A stretch of 64,000 nucleotides of DNA, taken from the NCBI GenBank assembly GCA_959347315.1, contig OY365809.1, positions 558,001 through 622,000 on the forward strand, read 5' to 3'. The translations under genes and the position numbers were made by a program. The notes beneath the pieces are model-generated. The model had not been told where the DNA came from. It made no database searches and saw only the letters and a list, made by a program, of their open reading frames with translations. The DNA comes from Bimastos eiseni. Taxonomy: Eukaryota > Annelida > Clitellata > Crassiclitellata > Lumbricidae. Positions 24,387 through 36,826 of this stretch are shown here, piece by piece. The stretch's first letter is position 1. The number at the start of each line of letters is the position of its first letter.

Positions 24387-26404
24387 GTTAGTGAAGTTTC
24401 ATGATTTTGTCGTTGTTGAAGAAGTTTTAAAACACACAATCAATCAAGCGATCAAATAGTTGGTTATTAAGTGTGAAAGTGATGCTGCTTTGCAATTAAT
24501 TTGTGCACTGTTTCAAAAATAAGCTGTGGTACAGATGCCCTTGACCAATCTCCGGATATCCACCGGCTTTAATGCGAAATGATAACCCCACAGAGAAATG
24601 CAAACATTTAAACGTTTGAATAATTTTTAAAGACCCTATATCATCTTACCCCAGACCTTTCTATTCTTTTTAAACAACAGAAAGGCCCTTAGCTTGTTAC
24701 GCAGCTTGCGTTAGTTATGCATTAAACATTTTCTCTGTACATGTCGTGCGTTTGCAGACGTCTGATTAAAATATGGATAAATCTTCTGCGGTCGATACTT
24801 CGTCACAAAACAAAAAAAGTTTTCTTCTACGGCCGACCCCATAAAAATTTTAGCGCATGAAGACCTTTGTGCATATGCTACCATTGGCGCATGCGCACTG
24901 TTAAAACAACACCTAAAATTTTTAATATTTGTTGTGAGGGTCGTTTAAGGTCAGATTAGGTATTGTGAGGGTCGGGTAGGGTAAGGTTAGGCATCATGAG
25001 GGTTGCTTAGGGTCAGTGTTAGGGTTAGTGTCGTTTTTAGACATATGCAAAAAACGTTCGGCCACAGAAGTAATTTTTCTGTGCATTTTTAGGCCGAACA
25101 TTCGACTGCAGAAGCTCCACACTTAAAGAATATAATTACGTGATTACTTACATTATGCCAAGTAAAACATTTATTTAGTATGTTAACGAATTTCCCTGTT
25201 TCAATTGTAGATCAAACTTTTACAAGTTAGTATTGTGTTTAAGACATTTAAAGTTCTAATTTCTGCCTTTAAGAAGTCTGCATGTGTTGTGTGTTTAGTT
25301 TCCAGTTGTGGCCCAGAGGCTGGGTATCCTCAACCACATCAGACGCTGTGTTTCGGGTGGAACAACTGGCTCGTCCACTTCTCCACAAAAACCACCCTTG
25401 ACTCCACCCAAAGGTTAGGTGAAACAATGTGTGAAAATGGCTTCCCCCTGTTTTGACCTAAATGTGACCAACTTAACCACCTCATTAAATCAATATGTGA
25501 TAATTTTCTGATGGCCTGGGTATGTTACTCATGATAGGAAGAAAAACACATTGTTTCACCAATTATATTGAGATCATGCGTGAAAACAACTTTTCCTCAT
25601 ATTTCGACCCACTTACTCACCTCATTAAATCAGTTTGTGATTATTATCTGATTGCCTAAGTTAATTACAGTTGATAGATGGTGTTTTGTGACACTTACTC
25701 CCTGTAACTCTTTTTAGAGTTGTAGTCAATACAAATGCACCAGTAAATTATGTCTCATCTTTCTCAAATGGTTTCTTTTGCATGGCTGATCTGTTTCCTG
25801 ATTCTATCCATCATCTTGTGATCTTTGTAGTTAGTTTCAGCTTAATCAACCATCGATTGTTTCCATAAGAACAACAGTGCTATATAAACAGTCCAGTATA
25901 TATGGCATAGGAATGCAAAATTGTATCTTTCTATCATCAACTAATGCTACTTTATGATGTTTTCGTGAGTGGCTCACTGTTTATATTGTGATGTCTTTGG
26001 TGACTTACTTTTCTTTCATCATTCAAAAATAGGTTTTCTCGTCTGTGGGTCCTACCACCTGGAATGGCCTGCCATTCACACTCTGTCTCCTACCTAGAAC
26101 AAACTCCTCATCACTCTATCTGTTCTTGAAGCCATTCTCTTTAACCCTGGTTGGGTTGGGATGACCTCTGAGTAGATTATCTTGAAAAGGATGCTATATC
26201 TAATTATTTGAGATTTGCATTTCATCAATTGTTTCAGATGCAGCCACAACTTCGACAGGTGTGAGTAGCACCGACCCGACCAAGTACAACGTCCCTGAAT
26301 ACTACGAGCATAATGTCTTCTCCTACTACGACATTGACAACGCTATGACCAAATTTCGACTCCAACAGCCGAGCAAGTTCGAGCCGCTGAAGCCAAGGAA
26401 ATGA
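24372..26404 (+). CDS. NDUFV3: NADH dehydrogenase flavoprotein 3-like, complex I 10-kDa subunit
   Basis: Three exons on the plus strand, 24372-24386, 25299-25413 and 26238-26404, encode about 98 residues. The family is a small accessory subunit of mitochondrial complex I, attached near the NADH-binding flavoprotein module. The basic N-terminus, AQRLGILNHIRRCVS, looks like a mitochondrial presequence. A Pro/Lys linker (SPQKPPLTPPK) follows. The conserved C-terminal block is TKYNVPEYYEHNVFSYYDID then MTKFRLQQPS, matching the vertebrate TYKNLQHHDYSTYTFLDLN and LSKFRMPQPS pattern. Exon 1 encodes only MAFVR and is the weakest part: it fits phase 0 and a gttagt donor but nothing else supports it. 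An AATAAA at 26563 fits the 3' end. A MITE lies in intron 1. Confidence 0.82.
24783..25114. mobile_element. MITE with terminal inverted repeats
   Basis: The left end cttctgcggtcgatacttcg and right end cgaacattcgactgcagaag form an inverted pair. A second inverted pair (cttctacggccga and cggccacagaag) lies just inside. The middle has ttagggt-like units. It sits in NDUFV3 intron 1 and has no coding capacity. Confidence 0.75.
25299..25413 (+). CDS. NDUFV3: NDUFV3 exon 2
   Basis: Encodes FPVVAQRLGILNHIRRCVSG and SPQKPPLTPPK. An alternative acceptor at 25306 is also possible. Ends in phase 1 at a gttagg donor. Confidence 0.75.
26238..26404 (+). CDS. NDUFV3: NDUFV3 last exon
   Basis: Encodes DPTKYNVPEYYEHNVFSYYD through FEPLKPRK and stop. 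Acceptor gtttcag. This is the conserved domain of the family. Confidence 0.88.
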
Positions 26405-26562
26405 ATCAGACAATTGTTTCTAGTGTGCGAAGTGGCTGGATTTTTACATCATGATAGTTGTTGGACTTAGTTCCGTAGGATGAAACGTTATTTCTATGTC
26501 GGCTAATGACAACTCTTAAGATTTGCGTAGTTGTCGGTGCTGTGTTGATCGTAGGAAAGGAG

Positions 26563-26568
26563 AATAAA
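26563..26568 (+). terminator. Polyadenylation signal, NDUFV3
   Basis: AATAAA about 160 bases after the NDUFV3 stop codon. Confidence 0.7.
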
Positions 26569-26779
26569 ATCTGAAAATGGAGTTTATTTCTGTGTCAATG
26601 AAGCAATGAAGCAACTAAACCCATCGAGTCTGAGTTGGGAGTCAGTAAGGAGCTCTTCCCAAACTGTGCCTGAAACGTCGTTTGACTGCAATGCAATGCT
26701 CTTCTTGAACTCATTTTCTTTCTCTTCATGCATAGTGAGTGATTTGTCAACCTGTTTTGACTAGAGTTATAACTTACAC

Positions 26780-27300
26780 ATCAAAATATGAGCATAAAGC
26801 TCCTTTGCTCAAAACATAGCACTGACTTCCTGTTCGTCAAAGGATCTCTTGCAAGCTTGGTATTATAGTCTACAAAACACTGCATTACGGTCAACCACAG
26901 TACTTGAAGTCAATGCTGATTCCAATGACTTGTGATTGTTCTACTCGGTCGTCTATCTGCCTTTCTTTGACAATTCAGCCGACTTGGACTGTTCTTGATT
27001 GTTGTGCTTTCTCGGTGGCTGTACCCAGGTTCTGGACTCCCTCCCTGTGTCTGTCCAGTCTGCTCAGTCTCTTTCTTTGTTTCGATATAGACTCAAAGCC
27101 TTGCTTCTTCGGTTGGCATACCCTCCGTTGGCTGCCTCTCTCTGTCTTGACGGACTGACCTCTTGGATTTGGCCTGAATACGGTGTGGATTTGCTGCGCC
27201 ATCAATTGATGCGCTCGACATTAGATACGGGTGCAATAAAAGTGCTGATTAATAATAAAAATAATAATTCTGTAGGGTTATGCAATTTGCAAGGCTACAT
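26780..27300 (+). pseudogene. LINE ORF2 C-terminal fragment
   Basis: Across frameshifts one reads QPQYLKSM, then FSVAVPRFW and SVQSAQSLSLFRYRLKALLL. This is the usual end of CR1/Jockey-like LINE proteins (AFSVAAPRLWNSLP and so on). No open frame spans it. Confidence 0.7.
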
Positions 27301-28014
27301 GGAACTGATGTAATAGTGAAACCGATAATCAATTGATTCATTCATTGATTGGAAAGGTATTAATTACTACCCTTCAAGGTTGCCGCTGGGGAGCAATGCT
27401 CCATCTAACTTTTTGGAGATAGAAATTTTGTGTGTGCCACGGTTTAGAAATTTGTAAGTTGTAACCTGTCCGTATATTCATGGGCCTTAAAACGAGTTTC
27501 TGTTAATTTGATTTACTATGAGATTTTTTTGCAGTTAATTTTAAATAAACTTCTCCCCTGTCTTATCTTGGACTAATATTAGTCCATTGTAGTCCCAGGT
27601 CATATTATGATTTAGTGAAAATGTCATCTGAACTCCCATGATCCTATAAGTACGTGTGAATAATTATAAAAATTTTAGTTTTGTTTCAACCTGACAAACC
27701 GCAGTGTGCTTACAAGCATAGTATGAACGGATGGATCTCTGACGTCGTCTGCCCAATATCGCGTCTTTTGTCCCATTGCTTTAGAACGATCTGTCCTCTC
27801 CGATTTGCTCTTCTTCTACCCTTGTCCATAAGACTACTTTTCCCACGAGGTTTATCGCTCTGGGAGCGCCTCTGATTAGGTTGTATTTGGAGAGGTGCTA
27901 TAGAAATATGGAAGTAAGAATTACGAAAAAATACATTTCTAATAAGCTCGGGAATTATCTCGCCTCTGAATTCCACACTTTTTTCCATTACTCCACCATC
28001 ATCATCGACTGAGC

Positions 28015-28056
28015 GTTACGGGCTGACCGCCTTAACAAATCGGCCGCCGTGTCACA
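28015..28056 (-). mobile_element. tRNA-derived SINE head fragment
   Basis: On the minus strand it reads ggcggccgatttgttaaggc ggtcagcccg, resembling the 5' half of a tRNA with an A box. The B box is missing. Confidence 0.6.
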
Positions 28057-28313
28057 CAGTTACACTACGTTTACATTACATTTATATGACAGCTGCATTA
28101 TGTTTACATTACAGCTACATTACAGAGACAGAACATCAGACTACAGTTACACTACAGTAACACTAGACCTACATCACGTTTGCATGACAATTACTTTACA
28201 TTACACCTACATCACGTTTGCATGACAGTTACATTACAGTTGCATTACATTTACTTTACATTAAACTTACATTTGCATGTACTTACAAGTCCCTTTCTTC
28301 GTTCTTATACTAA

Positions 28314-28842
28314 GGGGCCGTTCACATATTATATAACGTATAAAATCCCAATTTTTGACCCACACCCTACCCCTAATAACGTTATATAACAGCAGCCGTG
28401 ACCCCCACCCCTATATTATATAACAGATATGCTATTTCAAGGGAATTAATTTGAATTTAAACCAGAATCAAAACAAAGCACACAGAATTGAATTTTAGAG
28501 CGTTTAGAGCAATGCACATGAAATTGTTAAAATTGTAAACAGCAGATTGTTAACAATTTGAATTTATAAAATAATAACTAAGAACGTCAAATCAATTCAT
28601 CAGGTGGCAGCTAATGGTGCTAGTTTTGGTTCACAACGTATTGTGAACTTCGATTAAACAATGAAGGTCCGTAGTACATGGAATTTCCATTAGGCAGGCA
28701 AACAGGCAAAATAGCATAAGCCGAAAAAAGTTTGTTATATAACAAAACCTTCAACCTACCCCCCACCCTACACAATATAACGCTAGCAAGACCAGAACCC
28801 ACCCACCTACCCCTTGAGCGTTAAATAATATGTGAACGACCC
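28314..28842. mobile_element. MITE with GGGGCCGTTCACATATTA termini and TAA duplication
   Basis: The left end ggggccgttcacatattata and right end taatatgtgaacgacccc are inverted repeats. TAA flanks both ends. The interior is AT-rich with several ttatataac motifs and no ORF of note. Confidence 0.8.
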
Positions 28843-29237
28843 CTAATCTTGCACAAATTTAGTGGGCAGGTGCGGGTCACTTCAAATCGTCAAACAGGCG
28901 GCATGTTAAACTCTTTTAAGGTTCAATGTCGGATGTTTCTTGTTTTTCGCGATATTTCTAATCTACATGGGTTGTAAAGGGAAGGCTGTCGATTAACGTA
29001 ACTCATGTGAATCGTTCATTCGTGTTTTTTACTCGCCGCTTCGCAGCATAAAGTTTTGATTAATAGAACACAATAACCATTGTTCTGGAAACATTCCTAT
29101 TGTTCTAGGAACATTTCTATAATTCTGAGAACAACTGTTCGTAGCATTATCAGACATATGCAGGATATGATGACGCATCAAAATATCATAAGAACGTGAT
29201 ATAAAACTATGTACAGAGAATCCGACAAATCGTTCTT

Positions 29238-29540
29238 CTAAATGTGCGTCGATAATTTCCCCATTTCGACCTCATTCGTCGCTTCATCTTTTCCTTTACT
29301 CGATGGTGTGTCCCTATTTGAAGAAGTGGTGGTGGTGGTTGTTTCGTCGACCATTTCAAAGGATTTATTTGTCTCTTGCCGAGTCCCTGCGTCGATGCTG
29401 CTGCTGGTGGAACCGTTAGCGTTCTTCTTGCTCTTCTTGAGTTTGTTCGAGCAACAGGTGTTCTCGAAGCACGTCTTGTCTGGACCACACTCGAGTGCGC
29501 AGTCACGCTTCATCTCCGCCGTTGATGGTTCACCGACGTT
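29238..29540 (-). CDS. SLC30A1: SLC30A1 last exon, Cys cluster and tail
   Basis: Encodes DCALECGPDKTCFENTCCSN and a polar Ser/Thr-rich tail of about 75 residues to the stop at 29238. Confidence 0.9.
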   Translation of the reverse strand, partial: NVGEPSTAEMKRDCALECGPDKTCFENTCCSNKLKKSKKNANGSTSSSIDAGTRQETNKSFEMVDETTTTTTSSNRDTPSSKGKDEATNEVEMGKLSTHI

Positions 29541-30962
29541 CTGCCATATATAGAAGCCAGTTCGAGTGAAACACAGCAGACGAAAAAGTGCAAAAATAGA
29601 TTTACACGATTAACACGTAAATGCATTGCAATAACCTAGGTTGCAGCGTAAACTGGGTTCACAACGCAATCTAATGAATTCTACAAGTCCACTCCATGTG
29701 AAATTGAAGCAAAGCTGCAAAAGTAATTCCTTATCAGCATTTCCATGAACATTTAGATATTATACAATTCGACGCGCTGCCTATTATATGACGCTCCATA
29801 AAGTTAAGAAGTGCACACGACCATACGACAGACATCGTCAATGACGCAGAGTGTTAGGGACTTAATTACACTCAATGTCCTTACATAACTGCCTCAGTGG
29901 GGACTAGAATCGACCGGGGAGACGTTAAATGACTGTTCTGAAAATGAACCGTGAAACGGTGGATAGTATAATTATCATAGGAAGACCTCAGTCCTACCTC
30001 AGTGAATTCTGGCTGGAATGTCGTCGAGTGAATTCCCTCGTCGTGGAAGAACGACTTGACTTTGTTAGCGACGTTTGTGTAGTCGGTGAGGTTGTCGACT
30101 CTGATGTGACCAGAAGCAACGATGCGTTGCCCCGTCAACTGCCAAACGTGGAATTCGTGAAGACCGGCGATTCCATTCACCTGAAAAACCAACCGAATCG
30201 TAACCGTCAACTCCAGGTCTCTTAATAGCTAAGCACCACCCTATTCAAGATCGCTGCGTCAAGTCAGAAAGGGTGGTACAAAAGCAACGTATTGATTTAT
30301 TTTGAGCAGTTTAGTTTGCTTTCATCGACATGAAATCTTGCTACACAGAAGCCATTCAAATTGCGTATTGTTCTTCTGACTTAAGACAGTCCATGCATGT
30401 TCTTAAGCCTAACGAGTCCTGGCGCTTCCAATCAATTCGCTTCTTTATATTATCGATCGATCGTATTCGTTTAGTTGATATTGACGCTGATGACCGCAGA
30501 CAGAAACAAAACCATTCACAATATGAAAGTGATTAACGTTAAATACATTTCAAGAGCGACAATAGAACTGTTCTGAAGTTGTACTTCAACGACCTGATCA
30601 AGTTCCCGAAATGTACTTGCCCTTTAGGCACATCGATCGGCATATTGATTATTGATGCCTATCTTCAATCACCTGCATTAATTCTCATAGCGTTTTCTTA
30701 CCTTGTTAAGCAGTTTCTCTTGTAATTCCGATATCTTGATGTGAGTTGGTACGGTCTGTAGCAGTACCATCGCCGACTGTTTAACTGTTAACAATATCAA
30801 TCACATGATACAACCAAATCAACATTTGGCACATTATGACACTTATTGGTGATAAGTTTCCTCCCTATCTAGTTTGAAAAGTGGTTGTAATATAGTAGTA
30901 AGGATAGTAGGTGGAGTAGTAGTAGTAGCAACAGCAGTATTTATTGTAGTAATATCATCAGA

Positions 30963-31000
<38 letters not shown>

Positions 31001-34000
31001 TATTATTATTTGACCATCATGACATTGCTAACCTGTTTGCAGTCGTTTCGCTGCGCCATCTGGTATAAGCATCGGCGCTATAGAAGTTATTACTTGCAAT
31101 CTCAACTGGCAGAATGCAAAGGTTCGAAAGTCTTCAACTAGAGAGTAGAAACCAAGATTTCTTATCGGTTCAATTGCATAGGGACAGTGAACAAAGGTAA
31201 GATGGGACGGTTTTTTTTAGGAGGGGCCTTATATATCTGGGAGTGGCTTATGTCCTACACTCAGGTAAGTGGGACAATTGAAAGCAAGCAGTTCTACATG
31301 AAAATCTTAAGTTATACTTACACAATGGAATCGTCGTTGAGAGGATTATTATCGTCATTATGATGCTAAAACAGTCAAATTAATTTATTAATCGTTAGAA
31401 ATGCCAATAACTTTCTTTTACATGAAACAAATGGCAAAGCATTCGCTGACAGCAGCACTGCTAGTTGCCAATCGAATCTTATCTACATGTAATATTCTAA
31501 TCTAATCTACTCACAAACTCACATAATACATACATGATCTCTTCATGAACGCTGTTATTGCACTTCAAATACCACCTGTCAATGATAGCATAAGTCACAC
31601 ACACATACAGGCACACACATTCACCCACACACCTACCCACACGCACACACACACCTACCCACCCACACGCACCCACACAAACACAACGCACACACGCGTG
31701 TATTCGCAGAAATACAGTCAATATTTTATTGAATTCAGTTAAAATGAAGAAAGTCAGCCAGTATAGATTCGGATCATATCGAATAATTTCAGACTCTGTA
31801 ACTTTGTTGAGACAGTTTAAAGCTAACAAAGGTTTTGAAATGGCAAGACTACATGCAGTGGGTCCTATACCTCATGGCAGGGTCAAGACGATAGACCCAG
31901 GGTTCGTGAACAAACTTAATGACGAGTGCGCTGACGATGACGACGACCGAGCCGAGAGCATCGCCGAATACGTGAAGGAAGACACCGAGCATGTTCATCT
32001 GGCTTCCAGACTCTGCAACACACACAATAAAGCGTATTTAAAGAGAGGCAGAACAAGACGAGGTTTGGAGGAAGGAAAGAGAAGGTAAGAGGTTTGGAGG
32101 AAGGAAAGAGAAGGTAAGAGGTTTGGAGGAAGGAAAGAGAAGGTAAGAGGTTTGGAGGAAGGAAAGAGAAGGTAAGAGGTTTGGAGGAAGGAAAGAGAAG
32201 GTCTAACACTAGAGTAGTTGTTCGCGGATCAATTTGAAACACCTATATCTGTTTAATTAAATGCTATTTAATTATTGGTTAGCAAATGGTTTCAGGTTCA
32301 GGTCATCATAAAATGCATTTAATGAGAAGGTGGAAAGTGGTAGATATGCTTACCAGTAGGCCTATGTAGACTATTATTATATGAGACAAGCTGATCATAT
32401 TTATTATTCTCTGAAGTCATATATCACCAGTTTAATGTGAAAAATCAATTGATTAGGCTGCATATCTTAATTATCTGATCTGATCCAATGAATTCTAAAG
32501 CGCCGTCCTCTTAATGTCCCATGGAGACATCCGCTGATGTTCGCATGTGGCTTAGTCGACTAAGTGGCTAAGTCAGCCGCTAACTCATTAAGCCAGCTGG
32601 TAGTTGGAATTACCCTATAACGACTGACTCCGGGAATGACTTCAAGAGGAACCGCGATGAAGGCTCATTAATGGAGAACTGTGTGTAGAAGTCATGGAGG
32701 GCGTTGAAGCAATAATTATAGTCTTTATTACTAACGCATGAGTCCTTTCTTCTCAATGTAAGATATCGTATCCTCTTCTTCATCATCTATCGTCGTCTGG
32801 TTCTCGACTTCACAATTATTCGAATCGACTGCGTTGAAAAACAAAAGAAATCAGTTTAAAATAACCTATTATTAAAGTAGTTAAGAAATCATTGGATGAC
32901 TCGAATTAACTGAGTCTGAGATAGAAATAGGTCCTATGAATGGTCGAAGAAGTTGACCGAATCGACAGAATCGGTCCAGAAATGCACGTGAATGCTAATT
33001 ATTATGTTGCTCGAACCTGAGCTATCGACAACGCAAGGCGAGTGTACAACCAATTCTTATGTACAACATAACCTCAGAGAAATAAAACGAGTAGATAAGA
33101 CTACATATTTACTTAATTGGAATAATTAATCAACTTTTATCTTATTCGGCCTAATCTCTGGAAGGCTGGAGTCATAATACCGTTATCATTGTAGGCCTCG
33201 AATTTTTAGCCTGAAACATGTTCTGAGAAAGAAATATATATATGCGCTCAATAAAAACAATATTTTGTGATGCTGTTTGAATAAATATTATAATTATAAG
33301 CCCGACTCAAAATCCAGAGGCCACGGATTTATATTGACAGACGGAATAAGAAAAAGCCGTTAGAATGTTTCTTTGCGGCTTCTTTGAACGTTTTCTCGAC
33401 AAACTCTGCCTAGACATATTAATCTACAGCATGCACAATGTACCCTATCGCCTGCGATGGTCACTCACATTCTCTCAACTCAGAACTTCAGAAGTCGTCT
33501 CTGTCGCCGTATTAGAAAGTCCAGCAAACAACATTGATGAGTGATGAGTCTCAATGAAGAGGAGCTACATAAATTATATAGCCACTTACACACTTAGGAA
33601 AGTCATGGACACGCAATGTAATTATTCTAGATGAGACGTCATCGATACTTACTCGTCACCGTAACCTGATGAATGGAATTTTCGTAGGCGTTGTTTTCGA
33701 CCATTGTTACGGTAGAAGGTGGTAACCACTCGATGGTCCTCGGAGGCCGACCATTTGTAACATCCACTGAAATTAAAGATGGACATAATAATTATCTTAC
33801 TATATAGATGTGCTATAGTGTTCGAGAAGATATTCAACTATACCCAGATATAGATTTGATCCGGGATATAAAGGAGATTTTGCCGAAGCGTGTTTAACAG
33901 AGTCAAATGCTTTGGAGAAATCAAGAGAGATTATTATTCGTTTGTATTTAGGAATTGCGTGTCATGCAGGATGGATATAACGGCGGTCATGCAGGATGGA

Positions 34001-34702
34001 TATAACGGCGGTCATGCAGGATGGATATAACGGCGGTCATGCAGGATGGATAAAACGGCGGTCATGCAGGATGGATATAACGGCGGTCATGCAGGATGGA
34101 TATAACGGCGGTCATGCAGGATGGATAAAACGGCGGTCATGCAGGATGGATATAACGGCGGCGGAAGTGGAAGCAGCTGGCCTTAAGTCAAATTGATCTG
34201 GGAGGCAGGGTATATATAACCTGCCCTCACCAACCCGAATTCAATTTTTAGTATATATTAAGTTAAGTTATACATAACTCTACATACTTCTTTTTTCAAC
34301 TATTAAGGAAATCGGGGGAGGATGGATATATTTTCCATTGGTGGAACGATATGGGAAAGAAATGAGAGATCAATGGTGGGACAGAGGTAAAGAAAGAAGG
34401 GACTGTTCGTCTAAGAAACCATTGAAACATTGAAAAGGTGGGTCGTCAAATCTTGTGACAATAGGATGCAGGTGATGGAGTAGACAGGAAGAGTTCACTT
34501 TTGTTAGTGAAGGAGTGGTTTGAAGAGGCAGAGCGTCGAAAATCAGAGTGAGTAATTTTGGTCAGTGCAGACAGAGGAGTAATGTAATGTAAGTCAGAGG
34601 GTGAAAGGCGTGTAGAGAAATTGTTATAACAGTCTTTGTTACAGTAAGGAATAATAACAACTTAATCAAAATTCGGTTTAAGGTGTATAGATTATGGTAA
34701 GA

Positions 34703-34738
<36 letters not shown>

Positions 34739-36534
34739 GTGCAGGGTGGTGGTGGCGGCGACGATGACAGTGAGTTGTATACCTTTGACGCTGGCGTATC
34801 CGTGGTCGCTGTCCGAATCCGTTGAGTGATTTTTTACAGCTTCATGGGAATGTCCGTGGCCTCCTCCTCCTCCTACGGAACCATGTTCAGAACCATCCCG
34901 ATGTCTCATCCCCCTCTCTTCAACGCCTGACCCATGTGAGTGACCATGGTGACCCCCTCCACCGTGCGAGTGACCATGGTGACCCCCTCCACCCCCTCCA
35001 CCGTGCGAGTGACCATGGTGACCTCCCTGGGTATCGCTACAGAACATGATGAGACCAAAGACGTTGATGGCGAGACCTGCGATGCCAACGTAGAGCAGAA
35101 GGTCAACGTTCTCGATCTCTTCTGGGGTGATGAGTCGAGTGATTCCGTCCGTTAGGATCGTGAAGCAGAGGGCAATGAGGAAGACGGAGTTGACAAGTGC
35201 ACCAAGAATCTCCGCTCGCACCCAACCGTACGTGTTATTTGGAGAATTCCAGTAGGAAATCTGCGACAAAAATACATCAGAAACATCGATATGATTTTGT
35301 CGAAGTATATCAGAAGTATAACGACGCATATAGTTGTAAACCATACGACTCTGAATATTCACATAAACTATATCTCCATCCAGATCCTTACAATTTTTCC
35401 CTTCATCGTCGGTGCCAAACGTCCACCCACCCTCCACCATCTGCCTCTAGCTACTTTATCCATCACCTCTCGTGTATAACTGCTCACACTAGTCTCACCG
35501 TTTCGAATGTCTTCGAACTCTTATTGTCCAAAACGACACCCTCCTTAGTAGGTCCTTTACCCCCTCTCTATCTGGCCTCCATGGTAACCTGGTAACCGGA
35601 TTGTGAATGCGCCAGGCAGTCAAGTGGTGCTTTTAGAGAAACTTTGAGTTTGCTATTAGGCTACTATAAACATTTGCGCGTTCTCTCTCACTGATTGGAC
35701 ATCGAATGCAGAGGTGTAACAAGGTTTTGAAAAGGGAGCATATTTTAGAAAATATTGCGCTAAATTTTTTTGCCATCTACTTTTTGAAGTTTTCCCTCCT
35801 CCCAGAAATTTGAAATATGGGGGACGGGGGTGGGCAATTTATCTTTACAAAAGTCATCCTAAAAAGCCATTGAAGAAACAAAAAAGAACCTATTTGGGGA
35901 CAGGGCCGTACCGAGGGAGGGGCCAGCGGGGCCTAAGCCCCGGGCGCAAATGTGGAAAGGGCGCAAATTTCAGGATGGAATAACTTATTATTCCAAAAAA
36001 TGCCGTATTGTCAAAATATGAGGGCGCCAAATTGATGTTACGCACAGGGCGCAATTAGCTAGGCACAAGGGGCGCAGACGGCTTTGCCCTCCAGCCGCTG
36101 ACCCCTTGCCCGCTTGTTACACCTCTGATCGAATGTATCTCACAAACAATTTCTAGTTCTACAAATCATGACAAGATTTTCATCCGAAGGGACCTCAACT
36201 GATTCAATTGTTTCCTTATGATGACATGGCGATTGTAAGAGTGCATTCGAATGACGATGACGGCGCTGAATGCAGTCTGTCTGGTCCTGAGTGGGGAGGG
36301 AGTCGGCTGCTGATGCGATTGATGAAGATGATACTGTGTCGAACTGTTGAACGAGAATCGTTCGTGACCGGCCATTGAGCCCAATTCAATATCATAGATA
36401 TTATTACTCTGACACATGATTTGCCGATGATTTGAAAGCCTATGGTTACGGAATATGGACTTCCAATAGTACTGTCTGTGAACGTGTACGTGTGCTTGTG
36501 TGCGTGTGTTTGTTTGCGTGTGTGTGTGTGTGTG

Positions 36535-36568
<34 letters not shown>

Positions 36569-36791
36569 CGTGTGTTTGTGTGTGTTTGTGTGTGAGAGAG
36601 AGACTGCGGCGTGTGTTTACGTGTGTTTGTGTGTGAGTAGGTGTGTGGGTGCGTGTGAGCGGCGACTGTGAGAGTGGTGTATGTGTCTATGGGTGTGTGA
36701 TACAATACTGTGGAACCCATGTCAGATATTCAGACCACAATATTATTAACATACATAAATAGAATAGAACAGAGGAGGAGAATACACAATC

Positions 36792-36826
<35 letters not shown>

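Larger units (their letters stand above)
26570..29237. other. Intergenic region between NDUFV3 and SLC30A1
   Basis: No host gene is seen. It contains the LINE fragment at 26.8 kb, a SINE head at 28015-28055, and a TAA-flanked MITE at 28314-28842. A weak LINE- or SINE-like tail lies at 27.7-27.9 kb. The right end is the 3' UTR of the zinc transporter. Confidence 0.75.

Noticed and set aside
24960..25040. Interstitial telomere
   Set aside because: The ttaggg-like units are few and irregular and lie inside a MITE.
33996..34196. 66-aa repeated protein
   Set aside because: The ORF exists only because the 25-bp unit has no stop in any frame; it lies in an intron of the opposite strand gene.
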